From: RHKK01 sp964596245
Lineage (GTDB): Bacteria > Patescibacteriota > Patescibacteriia > 2-12-FULL-60-25
Length of the DNA: 64,000 bases
Direction: 5' to 3'
NCBI GenBank assembly: GCA_964596245.1
Contig: CAZQSK010000002.1
Span: 86,485-150,484, forward strand
The notes under the pieces were generated by a model. That model ran no database searches, had not been told where the DNA came from, and saw nothing but the letters and a program-made list of their open reading frames with translations. This document shows positions 62,220-64,000 of this stretch, piece by piece (position 1 is the first letter of the stretch; each line of letters opens with the position of its first letter). A program made the position numbers and the translations under genes.

Positions 62220-63035
62220 TCAGGGCACCGTGATGGTTGCGACCAGCGGCGTCATGTCGAGACCGACGATCCGGTCCGCGGACAGCGGCCTGCGAGCCTC
62301 GTCCAGGAACCCGAACGAGTGAACGTCGGCCTGGAATGTACCGGCGGCATGCGTGTGGCCGTAGGCGGTGAATCGAGTCGACGTGCCCGATGCGAAGATC
62401 GGACCGCCCTCGGCGCAGGTGTAACCGCAGTCCCCACCTCCGCATGAACCAGCAAACGGATGGTAGTTGTTCATTTCATCGCACTCGTTGCGAAACGAGA
62501 GCGATGGGCGACGAACAGCGCAGTCCGACGACAGGGTTGACCCATGGAATGACGCGAACCCTTCGATGGGCCCCAGCGTGTGATTCTCGATCGTGATCGA
62601 GAACGCCACGAAGTCCGTGTCTTGCGGCACCGTCATGTCGCCACCGCCTTCGACGCGGATGATCACTCGTCCGGAGCCATCGGCAGGCACATCGACGGCG
62701 TCACAGATGACACCGCCTGCATCCACCTCGGGCATACCAGCATCGCTGCCGGCATCTGGCTCGGGCGGAGGGCCGGTATCGCTACCGGCATCCTCTTCCG
62801 TCGGCGGAACGAAGGCATCGCTGCCTGCGTCCGCCGTGACGATCGTGCCGCTGTCCGGCACGGGCATCGCCCAGCCGCTGTCACCGACGAGGGGCAGACC
62901 CGCGTCGGACGTCGCCACCGGAACGGTGAAGAAGTCCTCTGCGGTCGCGAGACCGACGGGGCCGTGGTTGTCGTAGCAGCCGACGGTGACGAAGCCGAGG
63001 AACAGGAACGCGATCGTGTTGATGAGGTTACGCAT
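62220..63035 (-). CDS. Class B lipoprotein with aspartate/glycine/proline linker
   Basis: 271 residues from the ATG at 63035 with AAAGGAGGG upstream; a longer open frame to 63836 lacks credible sequence. The signal sequence MRNLINTIAFLFLGFVTVGC matches the neighbouring lipoprotein. A DAGSDAFVPPTEEDAGSDTG-type linker leads to a cysteine-containing beta-rich domain with CGGGDCGYTCAEGG. Function unknown. Confidence 0.75.
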   Translation of the reverse strand: MRNLINTIAFLFLGFVTVGCYDNHGPVGLATAEDFFTVPVATSDAGLPLVGDSGWAMPVPDSGTIVTADAGSDAFVPPTEEDAGSDTGPPPEPDAGSDAGMPEVDAGGVICDAVDVPADGSGRVIIRVEGGGDMTVPQDTDFVAFSITIENHTLGPIEGFASFHGSTLSSDCAVRRPSLSFRNECDEMNNYHPFAGSCGGGDCGYTCAEGGPIFASGTSTRFTAYGHTHAAGTFQADVHSFGFLDEARRPLSADRIVGLDMTPLVATITVP

Positions 63036-63184
63036 GGCGTACCCTCCTTTCTTGATTTGTGAGTAGTACGAAACCCTTCGCACTATCCCCGTCCAAGTTT
63101 TGAGCTTGGCCGAGAAATGATGCGACCGTCCCGGAGCTTGCGCTCGACAGGACGGTCCATGCAGATCAGAGGGATCTGCGCCTT
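63036..63184 (-). repeat. Intergenic hairpin module, copy after the 214-aa lipoprotein
   Basis: Hairpin GCAGATCAGAGGGATCTGC (63161-63179), a longer GACCGTC / GACGGTC stem (63124-63157), a CCAAG / CTTGG hairpin (63093-63109) and a GTACGAA / TTCGCAC hairpin (63066-63083) before the next ribosome binding site. On the minus strand one of the last pairs is G-U, supporting an RNA from that strand. Confidence 0.7.
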
Positions 63185-63829
63185 TCAGCTCTCGCTGGGA
63201 ACCACGGTCACGCGGAACGTGACGGGGTGGTTGTTGCCGATGAGATCCATCGGCATCTCGTTCGTGGGGCCGTCCTCGGGGACGAACCACATACGAGGGG
63301 TGAAGTGGCAGTCGTCGCCCATCGTCACCTCGAAGGTGCCGGTAGCGTCGTCTGCGACATCGATCACGAGCTCGAAGTCGTGCTCGTGGTTGGCGCGGAG
63401 CATCCATGCCTTCCACAGAAGGAACGGATCCTCGACCTCGCCTTCGCTCTCCTCCGGCCCGAACAGGGTCGAACGATCGTTGACGCGGAAGCGCAACGTG
63501 AGCGCGGGCTCGCCACTGGGTGTGGTGAGGGCTGCGCCGTCGAGGGCGCGGATCGTACCCGGGAACTCGGCGATCTCGACGTCGTCGCCGGACATCTGCC
63601 GCACAGTGAAGGCAAACGCCTCTCCGCGCAGCGTGCCGGCCTCGAGCGTGACGTCCGAGGCCTCGGCCATCTCGATCGAGACGGCGGGCTCGAGATCGCT
63701 CTCGGGCGGGCACATGTCCGGCGGATCCACCATCACAGGCGGATCGACCGGCGGTCGCTCGTGGCTCATGTAGCAGCCGCTGACGACGAACGAGACGATC
63801 GCGAACGCGATGAGGGTGAAACGGTACAC
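63185..63829 (-). CDS. Class B lipoprotein, unknown function
   Basis: 214 residues from a GTG start (63829) with GGGAG upstream. The signal sequence ends FVVSGC, giving a good lipobox with cysteine 20. A proline-rich linker (ERPPVDPPVMVDPPDMCPPE) leads to a domain with regular beta patterns (LTLRFRVNDRSTLFGPEESE) and a FTPRMWFVPEDG stretch. Function unknown. It is the first visible gene of the operon; more may lie beyond the right edge. Confidence 0.7.
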   Translation of the reverse strand: MYRFTLIAFAIVSFVVSGCYMSHERPPVDPPVMVDPPDMCPPESDLEPAVSIEMAEASDVTLEAGTLRGEAFAFTVRQMSGDDVEIAEFPGTIRALDGAALTTPSGEPALTLRFRVNDRSTLFGPEESEGEVEDPFLLWKAWMLRANHEHDFELVIDVADDATGTFEVTMGDDCHFTPRMWFVPEDGPTNEMPMDLIGNNHPVTFRVTVVPSES

Positions 63830-64000
63830 TAGACATTCTCCCGGTCTTCGCGAGATGCGAGGACCAAACTTGTTGCCGCGAGTAACTCCCGGCTCGGATC
63901 TCTGACTTGCGTCAGATGCCCGAGAGGAAGTGCGTCGTTGCCGACGCACAGCCTCGTGGTGAAGTCTTCACACGAGGTGAAGGTGCGGGTTGTTGTTCAG
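63830..64000 (-). other. Upstream region with hairpins, gene content not resolved
   Basis: No complete gene is seen. Minus-strand hairpins CTCGTG / CACGAG (about 63947-63970), GTGCGTC / GACGCAC (about 63930-63950) and ATCTGAC / GTCAGAGAT (about 63898-63918) precede the lipoprotein gene at 63829. They resemble the modules further down the operon, so another gene or the operon leader may lie upstream. Confidence 0.4.

Noticed and set aside
60257..63184. Integron attC sites
   Set aside because: The repeated hairpins recall gene-cassette sites, but the R' (GTTRRRY) and R'' (RYYYAAC) core boxes are not found and no integrase is in the window.
62220..63836. A 538-codon version of the 271-aa lipoprotein gene
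   Set aside because: The first 267 codons are antisense-like low-complexity sequence overlapping another gene; the signal sequence and ribosome binding site place the start at 63035.
1..64000. CRISPR arrays, insertion sequences or prophage genes
   Set aside because: No regular repeat-spacer array, transposase, integrase or phage structural gene was seen. The alternating class B islands lack visible flanking direct repeats.

Overview
The window looks like a chromosomal segment of a Candidate Phyla Radiation (Patescibacteria) bacterium. It carries a DUF4012 protein, a cysteine-rich protein with a T4SS-pilin-like membrane region, RNase J with a long basic N-terminus, a long nucleoside diphosphate kinase, a DUF2207 protein and scattered single tRNA genes. 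Genus or species cannot be assigned from the sequence alone.

Two kinds of gene alternate. Class A is the housekeeping and envelope backbone: moderate GC, almost always ATG starts, little or no Shine-Dalgarno sequence, and several -10 boxes only 6-9 nt before the start codon, which suggests leaderless mRNAs. Class B forms ten small GC-rich islands (about 7.8-8.4, 8.8-10.1, 13.9-14.8, 23.1-24.3, 29.0-29.8, 43.8-44.3, 47.3-49.3, 50.5-51.0, 55.3-56.7 and 58.5-63.8 kb). These genes have strong GGAGG-type ribosome binding sites, use GTG or TTG starts in 9 of 20 cases, often have their own terminator, and are mostly unrecognised.

Layout. 1-4.6 kb: envelope and glycan genes (Ig-like membrane protein, DUF4012, glycosyltransferase). 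4.6-8.8 kb: tRNA-Pro, an RlmI-like methyltransferase, tRNA-Gly, tRNA-Phe and two candidate structured RNAs. 8.8-16.3 kb: a divergent RelA/SpoT-like protein, Nramp transporter, ndk, rpmF-nusB-rnc, an orotate phosphoribosyltransferase and gpsA. 16.3-23 kb: a MEMO-family protein, a 1768-residue alpha-2-macroglobulin-like protein and an overlapping ECF sigma factor. 24.3-29 kb: hflX with a possible attenuator leader, cca, superoxide dismutase and an SH3 protein. 29-38.3 kb: ABC-F ATPase, bestrophin-like protein, tRNA-Ile(UAU), pseudouridine synthase, gmk, rplS and uvrA. 38.3-42.9 kb: the pilin-like protein with a DsbA-like partner, secG, a peptide-binding protein and tRNA-Leu. 43-54.7 kb: coiled-coil protein, glycosyltransferase 2, RNase J, a nucleotide-salvage pair (PRPP synthetase-like plus a DUF84-adenine phosphoribosyltransferase fusion), trpS, and a CHASE2-adenylate cyclase/FecR pair. 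54.7-64 kb: rnpB, an unknown pair, DUF2207, then an operon of at least six class B genes for lipoproteins and small membrane proteins.

Most notable are the mosaic of two gene classes, the final operon whose intergenic gaps carry a repeated set of RNA hairpins, the divergent RelA/SpoT-like protein, the salvage fusion, and a promoter- and terminator-bounded RNA of about 190-225 nt at 8.5-8.7 kb.
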